In this document: positions 4,744 to 11,070 of the stretch, one piece after another
Position numbering within the stretch: position 1 is the first letter of the stretch
How the letters are laid out: the number at the start of each line of letters is the position of its first letter
Assembly: GCA_900551145.1 (NCBI GenBank)
Contig: URUQ01000030.1
Location: 1-12,012 of the forward strand
Source of the DNA: an uncultured Eubacteriales bacterium
GTDB taxonomy: Bacteria > Bacillota > Clostridia > Christensenellales > CAG-917
Length of the DNA: 12,012 bases
Reading direction: 5' to 3'
Made by a program: the position numbers and the translations under genes
The notes under the pieces: generated by a model
The model's database searches: none
The model's input: the letters and a program-made list of their open reading frames with translations, nothing else
Told to the model about the DNA's origin: nothing

Positions 4744-5952
4744 TCAGTTCTCCTTGTTCAAGTCGATTTGTGTGATTTGTGCCGTGACCGATCCGTCACC
4801 GCCCGTCGCTTTGATATATTCTCCCACTTTTAGAGTCGCGACTTTGCTTATCGTCTTTTGCCCAGACTGCAATCTGAAATATCCTCTGCCGAGCACTTTG
4901 AGCGGTGAGAGATTGTCAAGCGATGCCGCAGCCTTTTCCGTGCGTGCGATTGCGCCTTCCATCTTCCTTTCCGCAAGCGTCCTTATGCGTTGAATACAGT
5001 TTTCCACTTTGTGTTGATGCGCCGTATAAAAACCGCTCGCAAGTCTTTGCAATTGCGCCGAAGAAAGTCTTGCCTTTGACACGCATCTTTCGTATCCCCT
5101 CGTCGCGCTCTGTTTTAGTCGTTGCATATCCGTCGTGAGCTGGTCTCGCATAGCATAGTAGTCGTACGCAATCAATTCACCCGCGGCAGTCGGCGTAGCG
5201 GCACGCGCGTCGGCAACGAAGTCGCAAAGCGAAAAGTCCGTCTCATGTCCCACTGCCGATACGACCGGAGTTTTCATTGCGTACACCGCTCTCACAAGTT
5301 GCTCGTCATAAAACGGAGCAAGGTCTTCCAGCGAACCGCCACCGCGAGCGATAATGATTATATCGTATCCGAGTTTGTCCACCCTTTCAAGCACTTTGGC
5401 AATCTCTTTGCCCGCGCCCTCGCCTTGCACTCGTACGTCTTTGACGACGATGTCGATGACAGGGTTTTTCCGCCTTACGGTCGTCACGATATCTCGTATA
5501 ACCGCGCCCGTCTTGGACGTAACCACAAGCACCCGTTTCGCAAATTTGGGAATAGGTTTTTTGTGCGCCTCGTCAAACAAGCCCTCCGCAAGCAACTTTG
5601 CTTTGAGCCTTTCAAATTCCAAAAACAGCATACCCTTGCCCACGGGCTGAATGGAACTTGCTTGGAGGGACAACCTGCCACCTTTGAGATAATAATCGAG
5701 CGAGCCTTTGACGATGACGCTTTCTCCGTCTTTGGGATTGTACGTCTTTGCAGCGTAAAAACAAACGCAAGACAATTGCGAATCCTTGTCTTTGAGTGTG
5801 AAGTATGCGTGTGGTCCGCTGAACTTGAAGCCCGAAACCTCACCGAAAACTTCCAAACCTTTGAATATCGGAGCGTCAATGCACGCTTTTATAGTGGCAT
5901 TTACCTCGCTTACAGATATTGTTTTTTCAGAAAATGGGGTTTTATCTAACAT
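4744..5952 (-). CDS. xseA: Exodeoxyribonuclease VII large subunit
   Basis: With the ATG at 5952 the protein has 402 residues. Residues about 10-105 form the N-terminal OB-fold (SVSEVNATIK, then FGEVSGFKFSGPHAYFTLKD), which binds single-stranded DNA. Residues about 135-265 are the catalytic domain, with RGGGSLEDL (203-211), SAVGHETD (232-239) and ADARAATPTAAGE (247-259), the conserved XseA signatures. The remainder is helical and binds XseB. The open frame continues to 6045, but the extra 31 residues match nothing in the family and overlap two hairpins, and homologues start just before the SVSE motif, so 5952 was chosen; AAAGTG about 10 bp upstream is a weak ribosome binding site. A start at 5973 cannot be excluded. 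Confidence 0.93.
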   Translation of the reverse strand: MLDKTPFSEKTISVSEVNATIKACIDAPIFKGLEVFGEVSGFKFSGPHAYFTLKDKDSQLSCVCFYAAKTYNPKDGESVIVKGSLDYYLKGGRLSLQASSIQPVGKGMLFLEFERLKAKLLAEGLFDEAHKKPIPKFAKRVLVVTSKTGAVIRDIVTTVRRKNPVIDIVVKDVRVQGEGAGKEIAKVLERVDKLGYDIIIIARGGGSLEDLAPFYDEQLVRAVYAMKTPVVSAVGHETDFSLCDFVADARAATPTAAGELIAYDYYAMRDQLTTDMQRLKQSATRGYERCVSKARLSSAQLQRLASGFYTAHQHKVENCIQRIRTLAERKMEGAIARTEKAAASLDNLSPLKVLGRGYFRLQSGQKTISKVATLKVGEYIKATGGDGSVTAQITQIDLNKEN

Positions 5953-5969
5953 AATCGACACTTTATGCA

Positions 5970-6073
5970 CCATTTTTGCAGTAAAACACCGATTTTTCGG
6001 CGTTTTCAGATTAAAAAATCCCGAAATATCATACGTTTGTCGCATTTTTGACCACGATATGAACGCCGGGATT
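5970..6073 (-). promoter_or_regulatory. Hairpins in the nusB-xseA spacer, possible attenuator
   Basis: On the minus strand AATCCCG (6073-6067) pairs with CGGGATT (6023-6017), with an inner pairing of 6055-6062 and 6029-6035, and is followed by a run of six T; this resembles an imperfect terminator. About 10 nt later a second stem AAAACGCCG/CGGTGTTTT (about 6006-5983) follows. In related operons nusB and xseA are usually nearly adjacent, so a 129-bp structured gap suggests partial termination or processing here. The loop of the first hairpin is long, which lowers confidence. Confidence 0.35.
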
Positions 6074-6081
6074 ATCTTTTG

Positions 6082-6477
6082 TTATTTTATATCTTTTACG
6101 ATTTTGGCAAGCACGCCGTTTACAAACGAGCCGGACTTGTCCGTGCCATACTTCTTTGAAAGTTCCACCGCTTCGTTGATAACGACCGCGTTCGGTGCGG
6201 TGTGTTCTTTCAGTTCATACGTTGCAAGCAACAACACTGCGTAATCGGGTCGATACACTCTTTCGATACGATAACCTTCGAGGTGGTCTGCGATGACCTT
6301 TTTCAATTCTTCCTCGTTGGTTACTACGCCGAAGTATGTTGAGTTGATATAGTTCTTATCGTCTTCCGTCAAGTCGCTGTCGACAAGCATAAGCTCTAAC
6401 GTAGCGTCGTTAACCACGCCGTAAAATGTGTATTCAAACACAAGCTTAAAAACGTTTTCTCTTGCAATTCTTCTCAT
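6082..6477 (-). CDS. nusB: Transcription antitermination factor NusB
   Basis: At 131 residues it has the usual length of NusB, an all-helical protein that with NusE (S10) binds boxA RNA and supports antitermination of rRNA transcription. Visible family features are the N-terminal RRIARENVFKLVFEY (2-16), RPDYAVLLLATYEL (about 80-93), PNAVVINEAVELSKKYG (about 97-113) and SFVNGVLAKI (near the end). The ATG lies 4 bp after the asp23 stop without a clear ribosome binding site, so translation is probably coupled. Confidence 0.96.
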   Translation of the reverse strand: MRRIARENVFKLVFEYTFYGVVNDATLELMLVDSDLTEDDKNYINSTYFGVVTNEEELKKVIADHLEGYRIERVYRPDYAVLLLATYELKEHTAPNAVVINEAVELSKKYGTDKSGSFVNGVLAKIVKDIK

Positions 6478-6481
6478 AGTC

Positions 6482-6793
6482 TTATTGTGTTACGTTTACG
6501 TTCATCACTTGAACGTTGACCGATTGTACTTTGAATTTGGTTGCGCTCTCGATTTGAGTCTTCACTCTCTCTTGAAGCACTGCGACTGCGGACGGAACGG
6601 AATAGCCTTGCTCGATGTCTATAAATAAATCCACCATGACTTTCTCGTTGGGCAACACGTAGACGGACACCGCCCCTTTGTTGCGTTTTGAATTAAGAAG
6701 GCAAATGCCTTCCACGTCTTGCGCCGCTTCGCTTGCCAATGACACGAGAACGTTGCTGAGCGCAGTTGTGATTTTTGTCGAATCTTTTGCCAT
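6482..6793 (-). CDS. Asp23/Gls24 family protein (YloU-like)
   Basis: This 103-residue cytoplasmic protein has the Asp23 pattern: LSNVLVSLASEAAQDVEGICLL (12-33, here as landmark LSNVLVSLASEAAQDVEG), then a middle region VMVDLFIDIEQGYSVPSAVAVLQERVKTQIE (in which VDLFIDIEQGYSVP is most typical) and a final VQSVNVQVMNVNV. The family is linked to envelope homeostasis; the precise function is not established. It is the first gene after a strong promoter, has GGAGG 6 bp before the ATG, and is followed after 4 bp by nusB, the standard order in Clostridia. Confidence 0.93.
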   Translation of the reverse strand: MAKDSTKITTALSNVLVSLASEAAQDVEGICLLNSKRNKGAVSVYVLPNEKVMVDLFIDIEQGYSVPSAVAVLQERVKTQIESATKFKVQSVNVQVMNVNVTQ

Positions 6794-6812
6794 ATCGACC
6801 TCCGCTTTGTGT

Positions 6813-6841
6813 ATTATAGCACATACCGAAAATTATATCAA
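6813..6841 (-). promoter_or_regulatory. Promoter of the asp23-nusB-xseAB-ispA operon
   Basis: On the minus strand TTGATA (6841-6836) and TATAAT (6818-6813) are 17 bp apart, with TGC before the -10 box (extended -10). The predicted start is near 6806, leaving a leader of about 12 nt that contains the GGAGG site of asp23. Confidence 0.88.
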
Positions 6842-6877
6842 TCATTACTCAAAATTTATTATGCCAAAACTATCCAA

Positions 6878-6904
6878 GAAAAACCCACGGAACATATCCG
6901 TGGG
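6878..6904 (-). terminator. Rho-independent terminator of the spoIIIA locus
   Basis: A perfect 8-bp stem (CCCACGGA at 6884-6891 and TCCGTGGG at 6897-6904, loop ACATA) is followed on the minus strand by TTTTTCTT. It lies 30 bp after the spoIIIAH stop and separates sporulation genes from the housekeeping operon. Confidence 0.9.
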
Positions 6905-6933
6905 CAGTATGGCAATATACTTGATTATTATTT

Positions 6934-7428
6934 TCAGTCGTACGGAATGACCTTCACCTCCGACGCTTTGAACGTAGTCTCGGCAAGCACGTCCGAAAGA
7001 ATTTGGTTTGCTTGCTCGGCGGTAAGTTCGGTAGAATTCACCACGATGCTTACACCCTTGTCCCCTATCGTTACGATTGCGTCCTCAAAGCCTCTTGCCT
7101 TGATAAGCGTTTCGAGTGCAAGTTCTTTTTCCATACGGCTGACGAGCGTGAGTTTTTGCTCCTGCGCACTCTTCTTTGCGCTTTCCGTGCTGGACTCGGA
7201 TTGCATTATCGCGTCGAGATAAAGAAACTCCGATTCACGCGTGGAATCGCGGTCGCTCTTTGCCGCCGCAAAGAACGTTTGCGTAACAGTGCCTTGGTCG
7301 GCGTTGACGTTGTCGGTGGTCTTGTTGAGTTTGTCGCTGAGTACGAAGTTCAAGACACCCGTCGCAACGAGCAATAACACCATAACTGACAATACGATGA
7401 TTTTCTTGGTTTTCGGTTTGATTTTCAT
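6934..7428 (-). CDS. spoIIIAH: Stage III sporulation protein AH, mother-cell channel ring protein
   Basis: 164 residues: a short basic N-terminus, one membrane segment (about 9-30), a linker, and an outer domain (about 60-164) of the ring-building motif type. In sporulation SpoIIIAH in the outer forespore membrane binds forespore SpoIIQ across the intermembrane space, forming a ring that connects mother cell and forespore. Visible family features are FFAAAKSDRDSTRESEFLYLD (52-72, landmark AKSDRDSTRE), TIGDKGVSIVV and the C-terminal SEVKVIP. It has a strong AGGAGG site 5-6 bp before the ATG, lies 22 bp after spoIIIAG and is the last gene before the terminator. Confidence 0.95.
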   Translation of the reverse strand: MKIKPKTKKIIVLSVMVLLLVATGVLNFVLSDKLNKTTDNVNADQGTVTQTFFAAAKSDRDSTRESEFLYLDAIMQSESSTESAKKSAQEQKLTLVSRMEKELALETLIKARGFEDAIVTIGDKGVSIVVNSTELTAEQANQILSDVLAETTFKASEVKVIPYD

Positions 7429-7450
7429 ATATTCCTCCTACATAGGTTCG

Positions 7451-7873
7451 CTAATTTTGTTTGCAAAGCACGCACACTATGTCCTCGCTAATTCCGAGTG
7501 CGCTTGCGCACGCTTGCATAAGTTTTAGCCTCGTCATCGGATTTTTCGCACCCTCGGCAACGACGAGCACTCCCGTGATTTCTCCGTCCGACGCGGTTAT
7601 CATCGTTCGCACCTTCCCCGCCCCTTCGAGATTTGAAAGTATCGCGGACAATCTTGCTTCCTCGTCGTTTTCAAGAGATTGCGAAACGCTCGTTTGCGTT
7701 TCCGCCTTTTTCTTCGTCGAGGTTGCTACGGTAGAGTATATGATGAGTGCGATTGCAATTATGAATACGACTGCAATAATTCGTATATTTTTGATGCCTT
7801 TGAGTTTTTGCACCATCGCACTTTGCTTCACCTTTTGCAATATCCCGTCGCTTCTTCTATTCTCTACTTCCAT
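7451..7873 (-). CDS. spoIIIAG: Stage III sporulation protein AG, channel ring protein (short form)
   Basis: 140 residues: a cytoplasmic N-terminus, one membrane segment (about 31-50) and an outer ring-building domain with the family signatures ARLSAILSNLEGAGKV (73-88), TGVLVVAEGAK (100-110) and a C-terminal helix plus VCVLCK. SpoIIIAG forms a large ring in the SpoIIIA-SpoIIQ complex. At 140 residues it is much shorter than the about 229 residues of Bacillus subtilis SpoIIIAG, so the ring domain has only its core. GAGGG lies about 6 bp before the ATG. The gene is separated from spoIIIAF by 317 bp, which suggests a separate internal transcription or translation signal. Confidence 0.93.
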   Translation of the reverse strand: MEVENRRSDGILQKVKQSAMVQKLKGIKNIRIIAVVFIIAIALIIYSTVATSTKKKAETQTSVSQSLENDEEARLSAILSNLEGAGKVRTMITASDGEITGVLVVAEGAKNPMTRLKLMQACASALGISEDIVCVLCKQN

Positions 7874-7968
7874 TCCGCCCTCGATACCAAAATATATTTA
7901 TACGTCTTTGCAAATATTCTAAAAATTTTTTTCTCGACAAAACTTCTTAAAATCGGTCAGTGCACCCG

Positions 7969-8021
7969 CTCGTAAAATAATTAAAATCAGTTTGTTTTCC
8001 CTCTCGTAAAATCACTAAAAT
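7969..8021. repeat. Imperfect 19-nt direct repeat
   Basis: CTCGTAAAATAATTAAAAT (7969-7987) recurs as CTCGTAAAATCACTAAAAT (8003-8021), two or three mismatches, with a 34-bp period. The repeats are flanked by AAAATCAGT (7983-7991) and ACTGATTTT (8022-8030), an inverted pair that ends in a T run on the plus strand. It could be a tandem operator or merely AT-rich drift. Confidence 0.55.
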
Positions 8022-8037
8022 ACTGATTTTTTTCTTC

Positions 8038-8115
8038 AATTTCGCGCGCGCGTGCGCGTGCTCGGGCGCGTTTTTTATTTGTACGAGCGGACGCACGCGC
8101 GCACGCGCGCGAATT
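8038..8115. repeat. Alternating CG/TG inverted repeat (cruciform/Z-DNA prone)
   Basis: The left arm (8038-8064) starts AATTTCGCGCGCGCG and the right arm (8084-8115) ends CGCGCGCGAATT. They pair over about 20 bp or more with small bulges around a loop at about 8065-8083. Bases 8043-8061 and 8092-8111 alternate strictly between pyrimidine and purine, the pattern that favours Z-DNA. There is no T run after it on the minus strand, so it is not a normal terminator. Confidence 0.8.
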
Positions 8116-8190
8116 CTTGATATAAGAACATCAACAAAATCACGATTATTGTCAAAACCAATCACCATTTTCACTGTTTCCCAAAGTATT

Positions 8191-8628
8191 TCAAAACAAC
8201 TCATATAACACGTTCACTTTGTCTTCGGGTATTCCAAGCGTTTTCGCCGTAATAAGCACGATATCTTTGCCGTCGAGCATCATATCGTACACCGTCACTT
8301 CCACCCTCACTATCACACCGCTTAACACGTTGATTTTCACTTTGCTGTCGCACCCCTCTTGCAAAAGCGCGCTTTGCACCTTATCCTCAAACGCGGAATA
8401 ATACGCCGTCATATAATCGTCGCTCTGCGACCAAGACGGAATATCTGCGTCGACGTTTATGTCAAAATCGCTTTTAATAAGTTTTGGAAGAGGCGCGACT
8501 ATCGCAATCACCACAAGCAATGAAAACGCACCCTTGACGTACTTTGCCGTTTTGCCTTCGGACAGTAAGATTTCAAGCAATATTCCAAGGCATATTACAC
8601 CCGCAATCGAAAGTATCCACGCACCCAT
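8191..8628 (-). CDS. spoIIIAF: Stage III sporulation protein AF
   Basis: 145 residues with two membrane segments near the N-terminus (about 4-22 and 33-50) and a soluble domain after residue 60 whose end, KVKINVLSGVIVRVEVTVYD to GIPEDKVNVLYE, has the ring-building pattern shared with SpoIIIAG/AH. It is an accessory component of the mother-cell SpoIIIA complex. The frame is open to 8700, but the ATG at 8628 was chosen because it gives the typical family N-terminus, lies 1 bp after the spoIIIAE stop (TGATATG) and has GGGG about 8 bp upstream. Confidence 0.92.
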   Translation of the reverse strand: MGAWILSIAGVICLGILLEILLSEGKTAKYVKGAFSLLVVIAIVAPLPKLIKSDFDINVDADIPSWSQSDDYMTAYYSAFEDKVQSALLQEGCDSKVKINVLSGVIVRVEVTVYDMMLDGKDIVLITAKTLGIPEDKVNVLYELF

Positions 8629-8629
8629 A

Positions 8630-9838
8630 TCACAACCCCATATTGCAAGAAGACACCAAAAGCATAAGCAATAGGAAAAACAAGAACGCCACGCCCGCAA
8701 GTGCCGTTATGAGCAAATTTAGATTTTTTGCGACGTCACCGAGCAACGTCGACACTCTTTGATCTCCGATAGGTTCAGCAATTGCGCTTGCAAGTCTCGT
8801 GGTCAACGAAAACACGACCACTTTGACGAGCGGAAAAGCCACCGTCGCGCAAAGTAGCACTGCGCCCGTATACCCCACCGCATTTTTGACAAGAACGAGC
8901 GACGCCGTCATAAGGTCGAAGCCGTCCGAAAGATATCCGCCGAGTATCGGGACGTAACTCGACACGGCAAATTTTGCAATGTTGAAGCCGAATTTGTCCA
9001 CCACACCGCCCGATATGCCTTGCATAGTGAGGAAGGTTGCAAACAACCCGAAGCATACACCGATAAGCCAACTCGAAGCCGACTTTATGAGTTTTGCGAG
9101 TTTGTCTATTTTGACGGTCTTGGACACGTTGCCTACGATGCTGAAAACTATGCATGCGATAAATGCGGGCAGTATCACCGTCGATACGGTTTTCATGATA
9201 AATCCGCAAAGCACTGCCATAAGCGGAGAATATCCCGCAACGCTCGCGTTTCCGCCGAGTGCGGAAAGAAGAGTCAATAAAATCGGAAAAAGCACGCCGG
9301 ACAGAGCAACCAACGCATCGATAGTTTTGGTCACCGTCTCGACAACCGTCACCACACCGCTCATAAGAACTATAACAGTCGCGCAGTAACACACCACGTT
9401 CACCACTTCCGTCGTTGAGGAATTGAGGAAGTCCCCCGTAAGTCCGCACAGCATAGTTTTTAATAGACATATAATTATAATTGTGATAAAACCGGGAATA
9501 AAACCGAGAAAATACCTACCCGCCGATTTTGCCAAAAGGTTGAAAAATACGTCGAAAAATTGTTCGCTCTCACCTCTTGCCAACGCTTTGAGGGTCGAGC
9601 GAACGTCGGATACGGATATGGCGTCTCGCCCCTCTTGCGAAAGCGAATCGAGATACTCTTGCAATCCGCTCAAATCGAGATTGTCCACCGTCTTGTCGTA
9701 GGCGTCTTGAAGCTCGTTTTTTATTTGCTCGTCGGTCTTTTTTTCCTCTGACGCAAAACATACTCCGTCCGTACTGAAAATAAGGACGAAGCATACTATC
9801 ACACATATCGAAACTATGGCAAAAATCGCTTTTTTCAT
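8630..9838 (-). CDS. spoIIIAE: Stage III sporulation protein AE, polytopic membrane protein
   Basis: 402 residues: a signal-peptide-like N-terminus (1-29, KKAIFAIVSICVIVCFVLIF then FAS), an outer helical part (about 31-105), then about six to eight membrane segments (approximately 111-130, 146-168, 176-196, 205-235, 258-275, 318-345, 374-398). Length and layout match SpoIIIAE, the large membrane component of the SpoIIIA complex. Landmarks are SALGGNASVAGYSPL (192-206), LPILGG-like VPILGGYLSDGFD (296-308) and EPIGDQRVSTLLGDVAKN (355-372). The start overlaps the spoIIIAD stop by 4 bp (ATGA), which indicates translational coupling. Confidence 0.96.
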   Translation of the reverse strand: MKKAIFAIVSICVIVCFVLIFSTDGVCFASEEKKTDEQIKNELQDAYDKTVDNLDLSGLQEYLDSLSQEGRDAISVSDVRSTLKALARGESEQFFDVFFNLLAKSAGRYFLGFIPGFITIIIICLLKTMLCGLTGDFLNSSTTEVVNVVCYCATVIVLMSGVVTVVETVTKTIDALVALSGVLFPILLTLLSALGGNASVAGYSPLMAVLCGFIMKTVSTVILPAFIACIVFSIVGNVSKTVKIDKLAKLIKSASSWLIGVCFGLFATFLTMQGISGGVVDKFGFNIAKFAVSSYVPILGGYLSDGFDLMTASLVLVKNAVGYTGAVLLCATVAFPLVKVVVFSLTTRLASAIAEPIGDQRVSTLLGDVAKNLNLLITALAGVAFLFFLLLMLLVSSCNMGL

Positions 9839-10224
9839 ATCGTCGAAACAAGCGCGGATACGAGATCGACAAGCGTCGATACTATGGATATACTCATAAT
9901 AAAAATGACGATTTTACCGCCGAATTGCAACTTTTGCGCAATGGAGGCACACCCCGCGTCAGTTGCCACCGACGAGGAATACTCCGTAAGATATCCGATG
10001 CCTATTATCTTCAAAACGGCAGAAAACACCCTATCGTCAATACCGCTCTTTTCAACAATGCCGTCAAATGCAAGCACCACGTCGCGAAGTGCGGACAACA
10101 TGGTGATTACCATAACGATACCCGTTGCAATCGTCGCAAATACGGCAAATTCGGGCTTTGCCGTTTTGAGCAAAGTCACCGTTATTACCCCGATTATTGC
10201 GATTCCGATAAGTTTGAATATCAT
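9835..10224 (-). CDS. spoIIIAD: Stage III sporulation protein AD
   Basis: 129 residues with several membrane segments (about 4-20, 26-50, 75-90, 104-125). The family start IGIAIIGVITVTLLKTAKPEFAVF (landmark KTAKPEFAVF at about 21-30) is clear. It is a small membrane part of the SpoIIIA assembly. An in-frame TAA lies three codons before the ATG at 10224, so the start is fixed, yet there is no proper ribosome binding site (only GAAAAG about 14 bp away). It is 143 bp from spoIIIAC although these two genes are normally adjacent, so its expression may be uncoupled from the upstream genes. Confidence 0.94.
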   Translation of the reverse strand: MIFKLIGIAIIGVITVTLLKTAKPEFAVFATIATGIVMVITMLSALRDVVLAFDGIVEKSGIDDRVFSAVLKIIGIGYLTEYSSSVATDAGCASIAQKLQFGGKIVIFIMSISIVSTLVDLVSALVSTI

Positions 10225-10270
10225 AAAATTTTATATACTTTTCAACCACACGCACGTGTCGCTTTCAAAG

Positions 10271-10293
10271 TGTCATATTTGTAATCTATGACA
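10271..10293. repeat. 7-bp inverted repeat in the spoIIIAC-AD spacer
   Basis: TGTCATA (10271-10277) and TATGACA (10287-10293) form a perfect inverted repeat around 9 nt in the 143-bp spacer. On the minus strand TATAAT lies just upstream of it (about 10297-10302) but without a good -35 box. It could be an operator-like site or part of a leader. Confidence 0.4.
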
Positions 10294-10367
10294 AATTATA
10301 AGCGTATATTTTCCATCCGATATTTGCACTCAATTCAAACAACAAGTACTTTATACCGCGTTTTGTA

Positions 10368-10565
10368 CTAATAAAGTGACAGTAACGATTTCAATGTGTC
10401 AAAAAGTCCGCCCAACATATCTATCACGAGTACCGCCACTATAATAAGTCCCGCAAGCGTCGCAAAGGTGGCAATCTCGTCTCGGTCACTCTTTTTGAGT
10501 ATCACGCACACGATTGCCGTAAGCAATCCAACGCCTGCGATTTTCAAGATTATATTTGTATCCAT
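10368..10565 (-). CDS. spoIIIAC: Stage III sporulation protein AC
   Basis: 65 residues with two membrane segments (about 5-22 and 34-55). The start MDTNIILKIAGVGLLTAIV matches the family pattern M-x-V/T-N-x-I-x-x-IAGVG and the length matches the usual 64-68. The ATG at 10565 was preferred to the GTG at 10571 because the family starts at this Met and AGGTG lies directly before it. The gene begins 7 bp after the spoIIIAB stop. It is a small membrane component of the SpoIIIA complex. Confidence 0.93.
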   Translation of the reverse strand: MDTNIILKIAGVGLLTAIVCVILKKSDRDEIATFATLAGLIIVAVLVIDMLGGLFDTLKSLLSLY

Positions 10566-10572
10566 ACGCACC

Positions 10573-11070
10573 TCACGCCAAAATCAGTATGACGGCAAGC
10601 CCCAATAGCACACACAGTTTAAAATACATCGAGCCTGTTTTTTTATTTTGTTCTTCGCACTCGTCCGTCTTTTTCTCAAAGCACTTTTCATAATGCGACA
10701 CGTGCGAGAGTTGGTCTTTTAGGTCGGTTTTTCCAAGGTTGCAAAGAAAGGTCGTCAAGTCTTTTGTCTCATCGTTTTTGAGCAATCGGCACTTGTCTTT
10801 GTCAACGTCCTCGTGCGTCTTTGCCTTTTCACACCACTCGGACAGATAGTCCTCGAACTGCCCTTTTCTTCCGTCCAAAAACTTGGCGCATATCTCGGGC
10901 ATCGGAGTTTTTCGCATAGACAACTCGTCTTGAAGCATACGGCAAAAATCGGTTGCGGACTTGAAAAACTTCACTCTTGCGGAGTATCTACGCTTTATCA
11001 GCAAACCAATATAACAACATATAAGAGCCAACAGTCCGCCCGCTATAAGTCTTGCAATGCTCGCACTCAT
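10573..11070 (-). CDS. spoIIIAB: Stage III sporulation protein AB
   Basis: 165 residues: N-terminal membrane segment (about 5-24), a long cytoplasmic helical domain (about 25-145) and a C-terminal membrane segment (about 147-164). This arrangement, and FFKSATDFCRMLQDELSMRKTPMPEI (landmark LQDELSMRKTPMPEI at about 46-60), are typical of SpoIIIAB, which is related to type II secretion GspF proteins and is thought to work with the SpoIIIAA ATPase. The start overlaps the spoIIIAA stop by 4 bp (ATGA), and AAGGTGG lies about 6 bp upstream. Confidence 0.94.
   Translation of the reverse strand: MSASIARLIAGGLLALICCYIGLLIKRRYSARVKFFKSATDFCRMLQDELSMRKTPMPEICAKFLDGRKGQFEDYLSEWCEKAKTHEDVDKDKCRLLKNDETKDLTTFLCNLGKTDLKDQLSHVSHYEKCFEKKTDECEEQNKKTGSMYFKLCVLLGLAVILILA

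Larger units (their letters stand above)
7874..8190. other. 317-bp spacer inside the spoIIIA locus
   Basis: This gap between spoIIIAF and spoIIIAG holds a strong alternating CG/TG inverted repeat (8038-8115) and a 19-nt imperfect direct repeat (7969-7987 and 8003-8021). AT-rich DNA lies around them. I found no convincing promoter; AT-rich boxes near 7890-7905 are suggestive but not consensus. A frame from 8204 to 7947 crosses it but looks non-coding. Confidence 0.7.

Noticed and set aside
5122..5949. 275-residue plus-strand open frame opposite xseA
   Set aside because: Shadow of xseA codon usage; no start signals and composition rich in Arg, His and Phe.
5953..6045. N-terminal extension of XseA to 433 residues
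   Set aside because: The 31 extra residues lie over two hairpins and before the normal family start; the open frame there is probably chance.
7879..7915. Sigma-E or sigma-G promoter for spoIIIAG
   Set aside because: GAATATT and GTATAAAT boxes are present, but the spacing is too short for either consensus, so no call was made.
7969..8021. CRISPR array
   Set aside because: Only two imperfect AT-rich 19-nt copies with a 34-bp period and no cas genes.
8038..8115. Rho-independent terminator within spoIIIA
   Set aside because: The stem is strong, but no T tract follows it on the minus strand, the direction of the operon.
7947..8204. 85-residue minus-strand open frame across the AF-AG spacer
   Set aside because: It starts inside spoIIIAF and its middle is the alternating CG repeat read as Arg/Ala/His runs. 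No ribosome binding site and no family pattern; it looks like chance.
8775..9470. 231-residue minus-strand open frame within spoIIIAE
   Set aside because: It is out of frame with a clear SpoIIIAE and has Arg/Cys/Tyr-rich composition without any family signature.
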